Positions 21,569-31,768 of a stretch of 64,000 nucleotides of DNA are shown here, in pieces. Where the stretch lies: positions 110,813,314 through 110,877,313 of the forward strand of contig CM077160.1 in assembly GCA_039583875.1 (NCBI GenBank), read 5' to 3'. Below the pieces are notes generated by a model. It saw nothing but the letters and a program-made list of their open reading frames with translations, did no database searches and was not told where the DNA came from. The DNA is from Platanthera guangdongensis (taxonomy: Eukaryota > Streptophyta > Magnoliopsida > Asparagales > Orchidaceae). Made by a program: the position numbers and the translations under genes. Positions within the stretch are counted from its first letter, which is position 1. Each line of letters opens with the position of its first letter.

Positions 21569-24480
21569 TTAAAGTCTTTGTTTACAAGGATAGCTAAATC
21601 ACCTAGAGGGGGTGAATAGGTTTCTTAGTCTTTTGTGATTATCTTTAATTTTCTTTCCTTTAGGTGTTATGTGAGTGATTAGTAATTTGCTTTCAAAACA
21701 CACACAACCTGAATCAAAGAAACAACACAAAAATCACACACAAGATATATAGTGGTTCTCCAAATTATGGGTACATCCACTTTCCCTCCCACCTTTCTAA
21801 CTTATAGTTAGACAAGGCACTTCTTCAATCTCAGCCAAAGAACTTACAACATGATCCCGCTGGACCACTTAATCTCCTCCAAGACCTACAGCTCAGGCAC
21901 AAGACCCTACAACCCAGTGATCCTAAGATCACCGACCGCAGGTTGTTAAACCCTACAACTCAGGTTGGGAGGACAACCCTACCTCAGAATCACAAGGGAT
22001 CCTACCTCAAATTCAGAAGTGAATTCTACAATTCAGGCCAAAACTCTACTCTCAGATTCTCAACAGAATCCTACCTCAGGCAAATATGTCCTACAACTCA
22101 GATCCAAACTTGGATCTGCTCCTACCACTCAGATCCAAAAGGATCCTAGAAGGTGAAAATGGGTTGGTGACTTGGTCTTGACACAAGAGATATTTCTCTA
22201 TGCCAATCTCTCTGGACTGAGATAAACTCAGCCCAACTTTGACTCTAGGCAATTAGTCTTAAATCCTACTGTTACCTGAACTGAGAAATCGCTCAGCCCT
22301 AACTCCTTCTCAGCACTAGAGATTTCCTGATGGTACTGAGAAGTAACTGCAGCTATACTTGTGCTACCTGAGCTGAGAGAATCTCAGCCCTAACTTCTCA
22401 GCAACAAGGAAGCAGATCTTCAGGATGCTTTGGCTTGTGCCGGAAGTAACTTGCAAAATTGTTGCTCTGCACCTTTCTGAACTGAATCAGAAGATCAGCT
22501 CTATCTCCTTCTTCACAGCCCCAAGATTCTATCTTCAGGATTAGACTTTCTTGAACTGTGAAGTAACTGCAACTAGGATTTGTCCTTTTGCAGTAACCTA
22601 AGCAGAGAGAAACTCAGCTCTATCTTCTTGACTGTAGAAATCAGAAGGCTCTGTCTCTTCTTCTTTCTCAAGGACCTTCCCTGAACTTGCTGGTGAAGAT
22701 AAAAGATTTATTTGTTCTGCTTGTTCTTCACACAGTTACTGCTTCTTCTTCTACCTCAGAAAGAAAGCTTTCTGAACTTGCTGGTGTAGGTGTAAATGGC
22801 ACCAGCTATCTCTTGATGGCTCTAGAACTCAGATCCTGCAGCTAGAGTTTTTTTCGTTTGATGCTACCTTTTTTCAGAGGCAATGTCTCTGACCTTGCTG
22901 GTGCAGATGAAGATGGCACCAGATATCTTGTCGTTGATGTCGATGAAGAAAACAACAGCTAACTTTCCTTGCGCTTTTAGACCCGCTGATTTTAACTTGG
23001 TTCTTCAGCCTCTGCAACAATGACGAGGAAGAAGATGAGGGACAGCAGTCTTTTCAAAAAAAGCTACTTCTTTGATCTCCGTCTTTTATTATAAGCTCAT
23101 CAATGGTTATTTTGACCTGTAGACTCCACTGAAATTGACAGCTGCAACTTTGTTTTTGCATTAATTGCAGTACTGTAAGCAAGCGGCTATATTTGTCGTG
23201 TATTGTACCTATCCCGCCACATTTTGAATAATGGTGACTTTGTTGACTTTTGCTGACGTCAGCATCTGTGGACTTAGCCAAAATGAAGCATCAGTAATAT
23301 AAGCATTGAGTGAGTAAGCATCACTCAACGTCAAAACACTTAAACAGAATTCTGTCTATCTCAGGCGTTGAGTGAATAAGTTTCACTCAACCCTTTTGAC
23401 CTTAGTCAATCATTATATCACTAGGCGTTGAGTGAGCAACCTTCATTCAACGCCAAAATACTTAAAAAGTTTTTCTGCCATTAGGCGTTAAGAGCGTTGA
23501 GTCCACTCAACGCTTTTTGTATCTCTTGCATTGAGAGCGAAGTCCACTCAACGCTTTTTGTCGTGGGAAATATTTCTGCTTCTCTGGTGTTGAGAGCGTT
23601 GAGTTCACTCAACGTTTTTTTGCCTTAGCCAACTTTCTGTTACTAGGCGTTGAGTGAGCCTTCATCATTCAACGTCAAACTACTTAACAGATATTCTTTT
23701 GTTATCTGGCGTTGAGTAAGTTACATTCAATGCATTTGGACTTAGCCGTTTTTCCTGCTTGAGAAGCGTTGAGTGTTGCTTTTTCACTGAACGTTTTTGT
23801 CCTTGGACAAAATCTTATATTTGGAAACACTAACTTTGACTGATAAAGTTTCAGTCCACACTTTTTATCACATGACGTTGAGTGAGCTTGTCTCTCTCAA
23901 CGCCTGTGGACTTAGTCAAAATAACTACGCAGATTTTTTGTGGCTTTGCCTAACTTAGCAATATTCAATGACTTTAATGATATGGCGTTGAGTGAGTGGT
24001 CTTCACTCAACGCATGTGGACTTACCCACATTCTTGTTGTTTCTTCTTAGGCTTTGCCTATCTCACAGTCTTTAGCTGTTTGGCGTTGAGTGAGTACACT
24101 TCACTCAACTCCTGTGACTTGGCCACATTCTTGTCAGCCAACATTCTTCCTTACCTCTGGCGTTGAGTGAGTTTGTTCCACTCAACGTCTGTGGACTTAG
24201 CTACATATCAACTGCTCCTTGACTTCTGACGTTGAGTGAGTTTGCTCCACTCAATGCCTGTGGGCTTAGGCAAATTCTTGTCTCTCCAGCCAGCTTCTTT
24301 GAGTCCACATTTCTACCTTGTGACCACCTGTCACAAACACTTAGACAACCTGTCTAAACATGTTTCATGGAACATCTTGCACATGATGAGTTTAAACAAC
24401 ATCAAATACAACTATGCTCTTAGTATTGGTTGTGTCTGGCTCTTCAAATCTAGGGAAAATTGAGGGTAATGGACCCAACA
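21569..24480 (-). repeat. LTR C (2912 bp), 5' LTR of right unit
   Basis: The longest of the LTR copies. It carries both inverted-repeat arrays and ends in TGGACCCAACA, immediately followed by the AGAGT duplication. CTTTTATTATAAGCTC near 23083 gives TATAATAAAAG on the minus strand, a possible TATA element found at the same place in LTRs A and B. Confidence 0.9.
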
Positions 24481-24485
24481 AGAGT
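24481..24485. repeat. Target-site duplication AGAGT (right)
   Basis: Partner of 1766-1770. Confidence 0.95.
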
Positions 24486-24696
24486 AATCATCAATAAAGT
24501 GATGAAGTAACGACAACCAGAGGTACTTACGGTTTTATAGAGTCCCCAAATATAGGAATGATGAAGAACAAAGGAAGCATCTCTCCGAGTATAAGAAAGT
24601 GAAAACGTGGTATGATGTTGTTTGACGTAAATACAAGACTCGCATGTGAAGTCATGGAGGGACAAATCAGGGAGAGCTTTTTGGAGTATGTGAAGA

Positions 24697-24705
24697 GGTG
24701 CATGC
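24697..24705. repeat. 9-bp target-site duplication GGTGCATGC (left)
   Basis: Repeated exactly at 25511-25519. Nine bases is the usual duplication of Mutator-like transposons. Confidence 0.95.
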
Positions 24706-25510
24706 CTAAGTTATCAAAGGCGCAAGGCGCACCGAGGCGCAAAGGGCCTCTGAGCTTAGGCGCAAGGCGCAAGGCGCAGGCGCGCGCCTGAGACACGTGA
24801 GGCGCAAAAATGGGGGGAAAAGAAAATTGAGCGAATTGGGCGCCCAATTCGCTGAAATTGAGCGAATTGGGCGCCCAATTCGCTGAAATTGCGCGAATTG
24901 GGCGCCCAATTCGCTGAAATTGCGCGAATTGGGCGCCCAATTCGCTGAAATTGCGCGAATTGGGCGCCCAATTCGCTGAAATTGCGCGAATTGGGCGCCC
25001 AATTCGGTGAAATTGAGCAAATTCGTGGAATTTCAGCGAATTGGGCGCCCAATTCGCGCAGTTTCAGCGAATTGGGCGCCCAATTCGCGCAGTTTCAGCG
25101 AATTGGGCGCCCAATTCGCGCAGTTTCAGCGAATTGGGCGCCCAATTCGCGCAGTTTCAGCGAATTGGGCGCCCAATTCGCGCAGTTTCAGCGAATTGGG
25201 CCCCCAATTCGCTCAATTTGACCGAATTGGGCGCCCAAATGTGCCTAGGGGGAGCCTCGGGTGCGTCTAAGTTCATGTTTTTGCTCATAACAAAAAAAAA
25301 ATTAAAAAAAATACCTTGAAAGGCCCGGGCGCGCCTTTGGCGCGCCTGGGAGCCTGTAAGGCGCGCGCCTAGGCGCGCCTGGGCGCGCCTGAGGCGCGCC
25401 TGAGGCGCGCCTGGGGCACATCGCCCGCCTCAGCTGTGCTGAGGCGCGGCGGGTTGCGCCTGGTGCGCCCGGCGCCTCAGGCGCGCCTAGGCGCGCGCCT
25501 TGATAACTAA
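24706..25510. mobile_element. Mutator-like foldback element, 805 bp
   Basis: Flanked by a perfect 9-bp duplication. Its ends, CTAAGTTATCAAAGGCGC and inverted TTAGTTATCAAGGCGC, are imperfect terminal inverted repeats. The arms are rich in GGCGCGCC and AGGCGC words; the centre is a head-to-head array of 31-bp units. It has no real coding capacity: the open frames across the array are by-products of a repeat without stops. It splits the copia relic, whose frame continues across the empty site. Assignment to Mutator rests on the 9-bp duplication; the terminal repeats are short for that family. Confidence 0.85.
24825..25242. repeat. Head-to-head 31-bp array with 13 palindromes
   Basis: Six units in one orientation (to about 25010), a short unmatched centre, then seven units in the opposite orientation. 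The unit is 31 bp and contains GCGAATTGGGCGCCCAATTCGC, a perfect 22-bp palindrome. The last two copies carry changes (GGGCCCCCAA at about 25199 and CCGAATT...CCAAATG at about 25223). So palindromes repeat within a larger inverted repeat. Confidence 0.95.
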
Positions 25511-25519
25511 GGTGCATGC
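25511..25519. repeat. 9-bp target-site duplication GGTGCATGC (right)
   Basis: Partner of 24697-24705. Confidence 0.95.
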
Positions 25520-26370
25520 TCAAGACGTCGATGCAACTCGACAGAGCTAGTAGAGGAGAGAATCATGGGAGGTGGTGAAGGTTCCAGGATGTATAGCCCA
25601 TTCAACAGATATTCTCTACCAATTATAGTATGTGTCTTGCGATCCTGCACAACAACAAAGGTGGAAGAGAAGGTTACATAGCAATCAAGGTCTTAAGTGA
25701 GACGGCTAATAGATAGGAGATTAAAAGAAGAGTCCTGAACATGAAAAACCGAGCGAAGCGTGATGGAGGAAGTAAGGGCAACGTCGGTCGAACCAGAGAC
25801 TGGGGTAGTGGCCCCATTGGCAACAGTAATATAATTGGGATGCGCAGAGGCCAAGTATTGAGAAGATTTCATTGGGGGAGTATGGTGTGTTGCTCCGGAG
25901 TCCATAATCCATGATTTACTGTGGGCTAGACAGGAGATACTGTCATCTAAAACAGGTACAGTAGAGGCGGAGGAATAGTTGAGCACCTCTTGAAGTTACT
26001 GGAGTTGCAAGCGCAAGGCATCAATGACGGTGTGAAGGCTATTCGGAGCATGGACCGTAGTAGAAACAGGCGGAGCGAGAGGTAGACCGTGCATATGGTA
26101 ACAAGTGGCTGAGAGGTGACCATCTCTGACACAGTGAGTACATTGAAGAGAAGCACGACAGTGTTGACATCTATCCCGGGAAGGGTGTGACCACCACACG
26201 AAGATGCATGTTCAGTAATTGGAGACGATCCAACCAAAGTAGAAGCCAGCAAAGAACTGAAGGCAAGCAGGCGAGGTCCCGAGGGCAGAAGAACCTGCGG
26301 TAAGGACCTGGGAGCAGCGGTTAAGAGAGCAAGATGAGTTGCGGCAGAGTTTGCAGCAAGAAGTTGCGGC
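25520..26370 (-). pseudogene. Ty1/copia gag zinc knuckle and protease, 5' fragment
   Basis: On the minus strand from about 26200: CTHCVRDGHLSATC, a CCHC knuckle, followed by YHMHGLP. Next come WIMDSGATHH (the protease DSGA motif, intact, near 25910), ITVANGATTPVSG, FNLLSISRLT, and pre-integrase sequence to 25520. The 5' end of gag and the LTR are missing: the relic stops at 26370, where the remnant of a gypsy LTR begins. Confidence 0.9.
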
Positions 26371-26427
26371 GACATCAACATCGTTGGGCGATACCAGGCA
26401 GCCTTCTCCTCCTCCCGATCCGTAATA
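26371..26427 (+). repeat. 5' LTR remnant of gypsy
   Basis: GACATCAACATCGTTGGGCG to CCGTAATA matches the end of the 3' LTR with a few changes. Everything upstream in that LTR has been lost at the border with the copia relic. TTTGGTCTGACCTGCCG follows; I cannot assign it to a tRNA with confidence. Confidence 0.75.
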
Positions 26428-26487
26428 TTTGGTCTGACCTGCCGCTCCGCCCAACATCGTGCCGCCAACTCTCGCCCTCTCTCACCG

Positions 26488-26850
26488 ATGGCACCCACTA
26501 CCCGTACCCACAACCCTGACGCCCACGAAGATACCAACGACAACCGCGCTCGGTTCGAACGCCAAGACGCCCTCCTTGATGCCCTACAATCTTCAATCGA
26601 GGCCCTTATCGTCGGTCAGGCGCTCCTCCTCGGACGCCTCGACGCCATCCAGCTCCCAATCTCCACAACCCCTCCGTCCGGCTCGACCTCGCACGTGCGG
26701 AACAGTTTTTCGATCTCAACCTCACCCCGCCGGCGGATCGGGTCGGCACGGCCGTGGTCGGCCTCAGCGGCTCTGCTCTCCACTGGGCGCGTTGGCTACG
26801 CCAAGTCCCGCCCTCCATTTCTTGGCATGAGTTCAAGCAAGAGATGATCA
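26488..26850 (+). pseudogene. Gypsy gag, N-terminal frame
   Basis: The ATG at 26488 opens MAPTTRTHNPDAHEDT, then a heptad-like segment (RFERQDALLDALQSSIEALI). The gag matrix/capsid frame then shifts by one near 26690 into the ORF that begins upstream of 26754. Confidence 0.7.
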
Positions 26851-27836
26851 CTCGCTACGACCCGCGCTACGCCGGCTCCGCCATTGAACGCCTTTGTAGT
26901 GCGCGGCAAACGGTGGACTTGGACGCGAACATCGATGAGTTCGCCGCTCTAGTGACGCAAGTGTCAGGCCTTCCGCCCGACCACTATTTGGGGTTCTTTC
27001 TTCAGGGGTTGGTCCAAACCATCTGCCCCCGCATTCGAACTCATCACCCTCGCACGGTCTCGGAGGCATTAGAACTTGCTCGTGCGGTGGAGGCGGACCT
27101 CGGCCTTCGTCCGACCCCGCCCCAAGGCCACCTCGCGCCCCGGCCGCAAGTGCCTCGGGATCGGCCCACGCTACCGGGTGGCGTTCGCCCGGGCCACACC
27201 GACAACCCGCACCGTATTTCCAATAATGACTACAACGAACTCCGCCGCAAGGGATTGTGTTTTCGTTGCCGCCAACTGTACTCTCCCCAGCATGTGTGTG
27301 TCGTCAAGGAGTTTCATGCTCTTTGCAGCGACTATGAGCCCGAGGTCACTATGGCCGACTTCGACGCGCTCGCTATACGGGATGACGATTCACCCCCACA
27401 GGCTGAGGGTGCGGCCCTCAATGTGCTTGACATTCCGTTCTTTTCTGGGGGCGGCCTTACTGGGCCCCGAACAATGAAGATGACCGGGGTGATCCTCGAC
27501 CAACAGGTGCTCGTGATGGTAGACAACGGAGCAAGCCACGACTTCAAATCGGCACTACTAGCGCACGACCTCGCCCTGCAGGTCTCCCCGTCCCCAGACT
27601 TCTCTGTCTGCCTGGGTGACGGTCGTCGTCGACTGACTCTAGGACAGTGTCCCGGGGTCACTCTGTCCATAGGATCCAGCACACTTACAGGGGACTTTTA
27701 TGTGATTGAATTGGGCGGCCTCGAGGTCATCTTGGGGGTGGCATGGCTCCAGACTTTGGGGGATGTCCGCGTGAATTGGGCCGTTAAGACCATGTTGTTT
27801 CAACACAAGGGTCGCACATGCCGCTTGGAGGGCTAG
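26754..27836 (+). CDS. Gypsy gag capsid, zinc knuckle and protease
   Basis: An open frame of 360 codons. Residues about 1-110 are Retrotrans_gag (ALHWARWLRQ, SWHEFKQEMITRY, FAALVTQVSGLP). At about 170-185, CFRCRQLYSPQHVC is the gypsy knuckle with gel-like spacing. At about 255-350 is an aspartic protease, VMVDNGASHDF, with DNG instead of the usual DSG, then LGVAWLQTLGDVRVNW. The frame is open upstream of the first Met, so the true start is in the preceding frame (26488). The Ser-to-Asn change beside the catalytic Asp is unusual and may reduce activity. Confidence 0.88.
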   Translation: MVGLSGSALHWARWLRQVPPSISWHEFKQEMITRYDPRYAGSAIERLCSARQTVDLDANIDEFAALVTQVSGLPPDHYLGFFLQGLVQTICPRIRTHHPRTVSEALELARAVEADLGLRPTPPQGHLAPRPQVPRDRPTLPGGVRPGHTDNPHRISNNDYNELRRKGLCFRCRQLYSPQHVCVVKEFHALCSDYEPEVTMADFDALAIRDDDSPPQAEGAALNVLDIPFFSGGGLTGPRTMKMTGVILDQQVLVMVDNGASHDFKSALLAHDLALQVSPSPDFSVCLGDGRRRLTLGQCPGVTLSIGSSTLTGDFYVIELGGLEVILGVAWLQTLGDVRVNWAVKTMLFQHKGRTCRLEG

Positions 27837-27904
27837 GCGGCTCTTCATCCTTCACCAATCTCGGCATACGCTCTCACTAGGGTCACGGACGTGGAATTCT
27901 CGGC

Positions 27905-28552
27905 ATGGCTTCTGCTCGTTCTGGCCGAGCCCTCCTCTCCATCCTTGGTCGTGGACTTCCAAGCACTACTCGAGGACTTCTGAGACCTCTTTGCCACACC
28001 ACAGGGGCTTCCACCTGCGCGTCCAACCGATCACCAGATTGTGCTCCAGCCAGGGGCAGTCGTTGTGTCGGTGCGTCCTTACCGCTACGGGCACGCTCAG
28101 AAAGACGAGATCGACGCCTCGTGCGGGAGATGATGTTTGGCGGCCTCATCCAACCCAGTGCCAGTCCTTTCTCCAGTCTAGCGCTGCTAGTACGAAAGAA
28201 AGACGGAAGTTGGCGCTTCTGTGTCGACTACAGAGAGCTCAACAAGGTCACAGTGCCGGATAGGTACCCCATTCCGATGATTCAGAAACCGTTGGACGAT
28301 CTACACGGCATCGCCTACTTCACGAAGCTGGATCTCCGGGCGGGTTACCATCAGATCCGGGTCCGCCCGGATGACGTGTCGAAGACCGCGTTCCGGACGC
28401 ATGACGGCCACTTCGAGTTCTTGGTCATGTTGTTCGGCCTCACCAACGCATCGACGACGTTTCAAGCAACCATGAATGAGATCTTCCGTCCAGTTCTCCG
28501 TAAGCATGTGCTCGTTTTCTTTGATGACATCTTGGTGTTTAGTCGTTCTTAG
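27905..28552 (+). pseudogene. Gypsy reverse transcriptase
   Basis: The fingers motif [11 protein letters not shown] and [32 protein letters not shown] (first catalytic Asp), [20 protein letters not shown], and [14 protein letters not shown], where FFDD replaces the common YIDD. The N-terminal part is frameshifted. A TAG after FSRS ends the frame at 28552; the sequence continues in frame beyond it. Confidence 0.92.
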
Positions 28553-29480
28553 CAGGAACACCTGGATCACGTGCGGCGCACCTTCTTGACGCTCCTGCAA
28601 CAACAGCTCGTCCTCAACCGCAAAAAGTGCTCATTCGGGGCGACGACCGTGAGATACTTGGGTCACACTATTTCGGCCGTCGACGTGGTCATGGACGCGG
28701 ATAAGATCCAGGCGGTCCTACAGTGGCCGACATCCGCGTCCCTGCGGGAAGTCCGCGGATTTCTCGGACTCACCGGCTACTATCGGCGGTTCATCAAGGA
28801 CTACAGCGCGTTAGCTCGCCCCCTCACCCAGCTGCTCAACCTCTCAAAGGAAGGCCCCTTCTCCTGGACACCGGCCGCCATGGCAGCTTTCTCCGCTCTC
28901 CAAACCGCCCTCGTGCAAGGGACGGTTTTTGCTATGCCAGATTTCCAGCAAACCTTTGTCATTGAATGTGACGCCTCCGGCACCGGCATAGAAGCGGTTC
29001 TCATGCAAGCCGGATGGCCCATCGCCTACTATAGTCGCGCGTTCTCGTCAACAATTCGGAGCCGCTCAGCCTATGAAAATGAACTCATGGCCGTTGTGCT
29101 CGCGGTTCAACACTGGCGGGATTACCTCTTGGGTCGCCCCTTCGTGGTCCGGATCGACCACCACAGCCTCTGGTACTTACTGCATCAGAAAATCGCCACT
29201 CCGGCACAGCAGGTCTCGGTGGCTAAATTATTGGGGTATGACTTCACCATTGAGTTCCGTCCCGGTCGGGCGAACCGGGCGGCGAACGCTTTATCCCGTC
29301 AACCTCAGGCCCTTGAGCTCGCGGTCATCTCTCGGCCGGTGTGGGACGACGCGACCATAATACAGCGGGAGGTCGAGCAGGACCCCCACCTTGCGGCCAT
29401 TCGGACGGTCCTCGTGGCAAACCCGGAAGCTCATCCACCCTACTCTCTCGTGGGAGGCCATTTATTCCACCGGGGCTAAC
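28553..29480 (+). pseudogene. Gypsy RT thumb and RNase H
   Basis: HLDHVRRTFLTLLQQQ and RKKCSFGA, RYLGHTIS, then the connection LREVRGFLGLTGYYRRFI. RNase H follows with FVIECDASGTGIEAVLMQ (Asp), YENELMAVVLAVQHWRDYL (Glu) and FVVRIDHHSLWYLL (Asp). The frame stays open for 302 codons to a TAA at 29478, just before the integrase zinc-binding region. Confidence 0.92.
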
Positions 29481-30060
29481 TTGTCCTCTCTGCTTCCACT
29501 CCGAGCATACCCCGACTAATCGACGAGTTCCATGCCACCCCGGCCGGCGGTCACGTGGGGGCGTTCCGCACTTACAGGCGGTTGGCGGCATCCCTGTACT
29601 GGCCACAGATGTTCCGACAAGTGAAGGTCTATGTGGTCGCGTGTCTCCAGTGCCAGAAAGCTAAGTATGAGACGAAGTTTCCCAGCGGCCTGCTACAGCC
29701 CCTTCCGATTCCAGAACAAATATGAGAAGACATCGCTATGGATTTCATCACCCGGCTTCCTCGTTCAAACACTTTCGACTGCATCTTGGTGGTGGTAGAC
29801 CGCCTATCAAAGTACGCGCACTTCATTCCCCTGCGCCATCCATATACGGCCGCTACGGTGGCCAACGCCTACATCGCAGAGATTGTGCGACTACATGGGT
29901 TCCCTCGCTCCATCGTCAGTGACCGCGACCCCTTGTTCCTCAGCAGCTTTTGGACCTCCCTTTTCTGTCTACAAAGTACCCATCTCCGTATGAGCACGGC
30001 CTATCACCCGCAGTCTGACGGGAAATCGAAGGTTCTCAACCGGTGCTAAAAAACATATCT
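29481..30060 (+). pseudogene. Gypsy integrase
   Basis: An HHCC zinc-binding region (EFHATPAGGHVG ... CLQCQKAK) is followed by a stop at 29723. The core holds DFITRLPRS (first Asp) and [13 protein letters not shown] (second Asp), but the third catalytic position reads [11 protein letters not shown] where gypsy integrases have Glu, that is a Glu-to-Lys change. A stop follows at about 30049. Confidence 0.9.
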
Positions 30061-30959
30061 CCACTGCTTCATTGGAGAACGGTCGGGCACGTGGGCCAAA
30101 TGGCTGGGGTGGGCGGAATACTCGTACAACACAGCGTATCATCATGCGTAGAACACCTCCCCATTCGAGACAGTGTATGGCCGACCACCGCCGGCTGTGA
30201 CCCTCCACCTTCCTGGGGAGTGCCCCGTAGCCAGCCTGGCAGACCATCTGCAGGATTGGGACGTCATACTCGACAGCTAGAAAAGCCACCTTCGGCGAGC
30301 CCAGGCGAAGATGGTCTCCTTCGCCAACCGGAAGCGTCGGGATCTCTCTTTCCAAGTTAGAGAGGTCTTCCACAAACTTCAGCCTTACCGCCAGCTTTCT
30401 GTTGCACGGGGGCCGTGCCCAAAGTTGACACCCCGTTTTATGGGCCGTTTGAGATCATCAGTCGCATGGAGCCGTGGTGTACCGGCTTCTCTTACCCAGT
30501 GGAAGTCGCATCCACCCGGTTTTTCACGTCTCCCAGCTCCGACGAGTGGTAGGTGACCACCCCGCTGTGGACCACATTCCGGCCGACCTCGAGTACTCCG
30601 GGTCTGATCCCTTGTACCCCCAGGCCATTCTCGAACGTCGGCATCACTTACCCGGGGACGCTAGCCCGGAAGAGATCCGCGTCGCTTGGAGGCACCGCCC
30701 GAAAAACGAAACTACTTGGCTCCTTCGAGATGACTTCCGCCGGCAGTTTCCGGACTACTGTCTTGAGGACAAGGCCAATTTTCCAAATGACGGTATTGTT
30801 ACTGAGCTGCAGCCAGTGGAGCCGGCGTGGGAAGTGTACACGCGAAGGCGGCGGGCTACGGGCGATACGCATGACGCGGAGGTGGATACTCGCGGCGCAC
30901 AAGAGCCGGAGGGCGATACTCACCGGGAGAACACACCGGACCCGCACCACTCCGGATGA
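30061..30959 (+). pseudogene. Gypsy integrase C-terminus and chromodomain-like tail
   Basis: In shifting frames: the GPX-like region, then from 30474 VYRLLLPSGSRIHPVFHVSQLR, the module that precedes chromodomains in chromoviruses. The tail has ILERRHHLPGDASPEEIRVAW and TTWLLRDDFRRQFPDYCLEDK, resembling a diverged chromodomain, then Arg-rich and acidic sequence to the stop at 30957. Such tails target integration to chromatin in the chromovirus clade; the assignment is by pattern only. Confidence 0.75.
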
Positions 30960-31025
30960 TATTTTAATCAGTTTTAATTTCAGTTTTATTTTCAGTATTT
31001 TAATTATTGTATTGGACCCCTCACT

Positions 31026-31036
31026 ACAAGAGGGGG
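31026..31036 (+). other. Polypurine tract of gypsy
   Basis: ACAAGAGGGGG lies directly before TGTGGTTGAAC, the inferred 3' LTR start. Confidence 0.75.
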
Positions 31037-31247
31037 TGTGGTTGAACTTTGGATTATCTTTGGATCACTTTTTTAAGGAAGGGGGCCGCTTCCTCTTAAT
31101 TCTCTCTAACCATAACTTTCCCTCCTCTTCTCTTCGATTTCTCCTTGCCTCTCTTTCTCTTCCGCGGCGCCGGCCACCCTGTCGTCCCCGGGAGACATCA
31201 ACATCGTTGGGCGATACCAAGCCGCCATCTCCTCCCGATCGGTAATA
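31037..31247 (+). repeat. 3' LTR of gypsy
   Basis: About 211 bp from TGTGGTTGAAC to GGTAATA. The right end is set by where similarity to the 5' remnant stops; the canonical CA end is not clear. Confidence 0.7.
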
Positions 31248-31768
31248 CCTCACCTCGTGTGTATTTAATGGCCCTGCAAGGTTTTATCTCGTGTGTCCCA
31301 AGAGTGTAGCGAGGTCTCTCCTCATGCGGACCTAAAGAGCCGAGCGAGCTCAAGCCCTGAGCAAAGTCCTGAAAGCTAGGTGAGCCCAAAACAGGGACCT
31401 TTCAGTCAAATTTTCTGATTTAATCTTTTAATAAAGATTATAAAAGAAGTGAGTCTCTCTTGTTTAAATGATGTTTCCCAAGCTTGAGGTCACCAGTCTA
31501 CCAGTCTATCTATCTTTGGGGTCACCAGTCTACCAGTCTACCTATCTTTGGGGTCACCAGATACCTCCCTACGAAGATCATCGAGGTCTGCACCATATTC
31601 ACCTAAAGGAGACCGTGAGCCGCTTCCCAAGCTTGAGGTCATACCTGTGGAAGCTGCATAGATCTCACGAAGAAAATCCCCTACCATCATCTTCATGCCC
31701 CCCTCAGTAAGAACGACTTCTTCCGTAAGACGAGCAAAAACCAGCTCACCAGCATAGCATGCTATCTC
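31248..31768. other. Repeat-derived spacer with 32-bp tandem duplication
   Basis: No coding motif. It probably belongs to the 3' non-coding part of the minus-strand element at 31769-33496, whose plus-strand counterpart also has tandem repeats after its ORF. Confidence 0.4.
31491..31560. repeat. 32-bp tandem repeat
   Basis: Two 32-bp units starting CACCAGTCTACCAGTCTA (31491-31522 and 31523-31554), differing at one base, plus a partial third unit CACCAG. Confidence 0.95.

Larger units (their letters stand above)
1771..24480 (-). mobile_element. 22.7-kb three-LTR retrotransposon complex (LTR-int-LTR-int-LTR)
   Basis: Three copies of one long LTR (A 1771-4283, B 8260-16990 interrupted, C 21569-24480) alternate with two collinear internal domains (4284-8259 and 16991-21568). 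Only the outer ends carry a 5-bp duplication, AGAGT. Orientation is minus: LTRs start TGTTGGRTCC and end CTTTCA, a primer site complementary to initiator-Met tRNA follows the right LTR of each unit, and gag reads leftward. The structure fits unequal recombination between LTRs of one insertion. Net of two MITEs the internal domains are about 3.9-4.0 kb each. No reverse transcriptase or integrase is seen, so it looks non-autonomous. Confidence 0.9.
24481..24705 (-). pseudogene. Ty1/copia GAG-pre-integrase/integrase start, middle fragment
   Basis: The minus strand gives LSLHDFTCESCIYVKQHHT (pre-integrase CxxC motif), a WG motif and GCRYFITL leading into the integrase DDYSR motif, which is cut by the 22.7-kb insertion. 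Upstream the frame continues at 25520 once the foldback element and one copy of its 9-bp duplication are removed. Confidence 0.9.
26371..31247 (+). mobile_element. Ty3/gypsy retrotransposon with truncated 5' LTR
   Basis: About 4.9 kb with gag, protease, reverse transcriptase, RNase H, integrase and a chromodomain-like tail in gypsy order, plus a polypurine tract and 3' LTR. Only the last 57 or so bases of the 5' LTR remain (26371-26427, matching 31194-31247). GC content and codon use are much higher than in its neighbours. Stops at 28550, 29478 and 29723 and several frameshifts make it inactive. Confidence 0.93.

Noticed and set aside
24756..25319. Open frames encoding repeats of RNFSELGAQFAQFQRIGRPI-type peptide
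   Set aside because: They exist in several frames on both strands because a 31-bp unit without stops is repeated. They lie inside a foldback element and have no codon bias or conserved start.
27883..29606. Minus-strand ORFs inside the gypsy pol
   Set aside because: Shadows of a GC-rich coding strand; RT, RNase H and integrase motifs are all on the plus strand.
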